From contig JADJES010000002.1 of the NCBI GenBank assembly GCA_016708955.1, positions 1-64,000 of the forward strand: a DNA stretch of 64,000 nt. The letters run 5' to 3'. This DNA comes from Nitrosomonas sp. (GTDB lineage Bacteria > Pseudomonadota > Gammaproteobacteria > Burkholderiales > Nitrosomonadaceae). Shown here in pieces: positions 61,992 to 64,000 of the stretch (position 1 is its first letter; the number at the start of each line of letters is the position of its first letter). Position numbers and translations under genes: made by a program. Under the pieces are notes generated by a model. That model worked only from the letters and a program-made list of their open reading frames with translations. It was not told the origin of the DNA and did not search any database.

Positions 61992-63343
61992 GGTTCATCC
62001 GGCAAGTGCGTACTTGTTAGTCAGAAATGCATGTTGAAATAAAGTGAATTAAAGGTTGAAATTATCTCTGATTTTCAACGAAGAGGTTTTTTCAACATGT
62101 CGACCAGTTTGCTGTATCACGCCTTTGGTATAGTTGGTTATTTTTATCAAAGCACTTGTTTTATTGCGGGTGTCATAGTTGTTGCAATACAAGCGGATCA
62201 TTGGCGATTGAGATGTCCGGTATGTAAAAGCCGCGAGATACATTGCCGGGGAAAGTTGGTTAGACGCTTCAGGACAGTACCGGTAGGTCAAAAAGCAGTC
62301 TATATCGACCTTCCAGTTCAGCGGGTAGAATGCACCCGATGCCAAGCAGTTCGTCAGGTAAAGATACAGTTTGCTGATGAGCACAAGCGCTATACACGTT
62401 CTTTCGAAAGATTGGTTTTGGATCTCTCTAGGCACATGACCATCCAGGCAGTAGCACGCCATCTTGGAGTGAGCTGGGATCTGGTTAAGGGAATACAGAA
62501 GGACAATCTGAATAAACGTTATCGGTTGCCGAAATTGGCCAAGATAAAACGCATTGCGCTGGATGAAATATACCAAGGCAAGAAGCTGGGTTATTTAACG
62601 ATAGTTCTGGATCTTCAACGTGGGGCAGTGATTTTTGTTGGCAATGGGAAAGGTGCCGATGCACTGATTCCGTTTTGGAAGCGTTTGAAACGATCGGGTG
62701 CACGGATTGAAGCGGTTGCGACCGACATGGGGCCAGCATACATCAGTGCGGTGCGGGCTAATATCCCAGATGCAACGCTAGTGTTCGATCACTTCCATAT
62801 TATTAAGCTGTTCAACGAAAAGTTGACAAAACTGCGTCGTGATCTGCAACGAGAAGCAGAAAATGGGTTGGGCAAACCCGTTTTGAAGGGCATTCGCTGG
62901 CTGTTGCTGAAGAACCCTGACAACCTGGATGACAAGCGCAATGAACGTCAACGTCTGGACGAAGCATTAAAGCTCAATGAGCCCTTGGCAACGGCCTATT
63001 ACATGAAAGAAGAGTTACGCAATATCTGGCATCAACCGGATAAACTCTCAGCTCAAAATGCATTGGATGAATGGGTAAAAAAAGCCGCTGCTTCGGATGT
63101 CAACATGCTCAAGCAATTCTCTAAAACTATTGCAGCACACCGCTCAGGTATCCTGGCTTATTTCGATTTTAATGGTTTATCAACCGGGCCGTTGGAAGGT
63201 ACCAACAACAAGATAAAACTTTGCACAAAATGGTCTATGGTTTCAGAGATGTCGAATTCTTTAAACTCAAAATTATGGCGCTGCATGAAACCAATTATGT
63301 TCTCGTCGGTTGAAACTAAAAGTACGCACTTGCCGGATGAACC
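61992..63343 (+). mobile_element. ISL3-family insertion sequence, right copy
   Basis: 1352 bases between inverted repeats beginning GGTTCATCCGGCAAGTGCGT (24 bases, perfect at both ends). The flanking eight bases, TGTTAACT and AAAGTTGT, do not form the expected target duplication. The element shares family and orientation with the copy at the left edge. Confidence 0.93.
62097..63313 (+). pseudogene. ISL3-family transposase, frameshifted near its C-terminus
   Basis: Open from ATG at 62097: an N-terminal zinc finger (CPVCKSREIHCRG ... CTRCQAV), an HTH (DLSRHMTIQAVARHLGVSWD), and the DDE-type core (IALDEIYQGKKLGYLTIVLD, AVATDMGPAYISAVRANIPD, FDHFHIIKLFNEKL, FNGLSTGPLEGTNNKIK). After NNKIK the frame reads LCTKWSMVSE instead of the TLHK found in the left copy, because four A occur at 63215-63218 where five are expected. 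The corrected frame would end FFKLKIMALHETNYVLVG at 63313, giving about 405 residues; as written the frame reads through the IS end to 63398. Confidence 0.88.
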
Positions 63344-63445
63344 AAAGTTGTCGAACATCACGGGGGGAGCATTTGGGTCAAATCAGAGCCCAATGTAGGC
63401 TCCTCATTTTATTTTTCAATTCCAAAAATTAATTAAGTATTCGCA

Positions 63446-63892
63446 ATGCACTATAAAAATAATACACATCCCAGCGTAATTCTGATGATAGATGACAATC
63501 CTACAGATGTTTTGTTGATTAAAGAGGCCTTTGCATTCTGTGAAGCGGATAGTGAAATTCATGTGGCAGAAGATGGCGTGTATGCATTAGAGTTTCTAAA
63601 GCGACAAGGCCAGAATCTTCACGCGCCCCGCCCGGATCTCATCTTGCTGGATCTCAATATGCCGAGAAAAAATGGATTCGAAGTTTTAGCCGAATTGAAG
63701 GCAGATCCTGAGTTAAATACCATCCCGGTTATTATCTATACGTCATCTGTGACCAAGGAAGATATCAAGGCTGCTTATAACAGTCATGCGAATGGCTATA
63801 TCAGAAAATCAGTGGATTTTGACGAATGTATAAAAACAGCACAATCAATTAAAGATTTCTGGTTTTCTACTGCCATATTATATGAACCCTAA
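63446..63892 (+). CDS. Single-domain response regulator (Rcp1-like)
   Basis: A 148-residue stand-alone receiver. The acidic pair is in ILMIDDNPTDVLLI, the phospho-acceptor Asp in LILLDLNMPRKNGFEVL, the Thr/Ser in IIYTSSVTKED, and the Lys in GYIRKSVDF. The pattern NPTDVLLIKEAF plus HVAEDGVYALEFLKRQG is typical of Rcp1-type regulators paired with phytochrome-like kinases. It starts nine bases after the stop of the ruined kinase, which was probably its partner. The output target is unknown. Confidence 0.92.
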   Translation: MHYKNNTHPSVILMIDDNPTDVLLIKEAFAFCEADSEIHVAEDGVYALEFLKRQGQNLHAPRPDLILLDLNMPRKNGFEVLAELKADPELNTIPVIIYTSSVTKEDIKAAYNSHANGYIRKSVDFDECIKTAQSIKDFWFSTAILYEP

Positions 63893-63898
63893 TCCGTC

Positions 63899-64000
63899 AT
63901 GAATCCGGCTAAGATTCTTATTTTATTAATTGAAGATAATGAAACTGATGCAATACTTGTGCAAAGTGACTTACAACAAGCGATGGGCGAGCAGATTTCC
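63899..64000 (+). CDS. Second response-regulator-domain protein, cut by the window end
   Basis: The ATG at 63899, six bases after the previous stop, begins MNPAKILILLIEDNETDAIL, a receiver-domain start with the acidic pair EDN. Only 34 codons are in the window, so it may be a stand-alone regulator or the N-terminus of a larger signalling protein such as a GGDEF or kinase fusion. It completes the operon-like row kinase, regulator, regulator. Confidence 0.8.
   Translation, partial: MNPAKILILLIEDNETDAILVQSDLQQAMGEQIS

Larger units (their letters stand above)
60827..63436 (+). pseudogene. PAS histidine kinase, frameshifted, interrupted by ISL3, and with its catalytic domain deleted
   Basis: The 5' part (60827-61342) encodes a GAF-like sensor region. 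A run of eight T at 61317-61324 shifts the frame; seven would give SVFLQNIAHDLGLWLEQKQL. The next frame contains a PAS/PAC domain (ITNKQGKIKYANQKFCSVSQ, GEIKNRAKDGNYYWVDTTIV) and the HisKA box (FAYVVTHDLQEPLRTISSFV). It stops at MQMLIDDLLT, codon ending 61991, where ISL3 begins. After the IS, 63344-63436 encodes VVEHHGGSIWVKSEPNVGSS and FYFSIPKIN, the end of a HATPase domain. Roughly 100 residues with the N, G1, F and G2 boxes are missing. Confidence 0.88.

Overview
The window looks like a chromosomal segment of a betaproteobacterium, most likely a Nitrosomonas-type ammonia oxidiser. This is an inference from the gene orders mrcA<>pilMNOPQ and bioB-F-H-C-D, the engB/hemB neighbourhood, moderate GC, and the many transposase remnants and short palindromic repeats. 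No gene specific to nitrification is present. The window starts inside one ISL3 copy and contains a second same-orientation ISL3 copy near its right end.

Layout. 1-3.4 kb: an indel-ridden ISL3 copy, the essential GTPase engB, and a decayed IS110. 3.7-18.1 kb is a housekeeping block: hemB, mrcA divergent from pilMNOPQ (type IV pilus assembly and secretin), trmL, comF, and a biotin operon bioBFHCD without bioA. 18.3-22.3 kb carries small membrane and unknown proteins and a 2H phosphoesterase. 22.6-26.7 kb carries cheV, a TPR-GNAT fusion and a protein built of four near-identical Ig-like repeats. 26.9-33.9 kb carries a TetR regulator with a probably leaderless mRNA, a DUF4242 protein, a periplasmic TPR protein, an ABC exporter pair, DUF1993 and a VIT1-like transporter.

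34-43.5 kb is accessory DNA: MITE-like repeats, a broken IS630, a PagL-like lipid A deacylase, a VOC protein, an ornithine-decarboxylase-like enzyme, an SDR, one apparently intact RelE/HigA-type toxin-antitoxin pair, an 18-nt match to the tmRNA T-arm (possible integration scar), a frameshifted caspase-fold protease and a second, doubly broken higBA. 43.8-47.8 kb is an islet of very small stress or envelope proteins (BON lipoprotein, two CsbD loci, EF-hand, DUF1328, DUF1840, entericidin, DUF3185, DUF3309), several of them broken. It is followed by a PoxB-like enzyme, a glutaredoxin-MauE fusion and microprotein genes between inverted repeats. 53-60.4 kb carries a UmuD-like protease, dnaE, yheT and a PAS-MCP receptor. 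60.8-64 kb is a sensor kinase destroyed by ISL3 plus a flanking deletion, then two response-regulator genes.

Two themes stand out. First, at least six families of short dispersed repeats, some nested or carrying gene tails. Second, many single-base frameshifts, several in homopolymers, which may be real decay or assembly error; this affects how the caspase, BON, higA, kinase and transposase genes should be read. No CRISPR array, rRNA or complete tRNA gene was seen.
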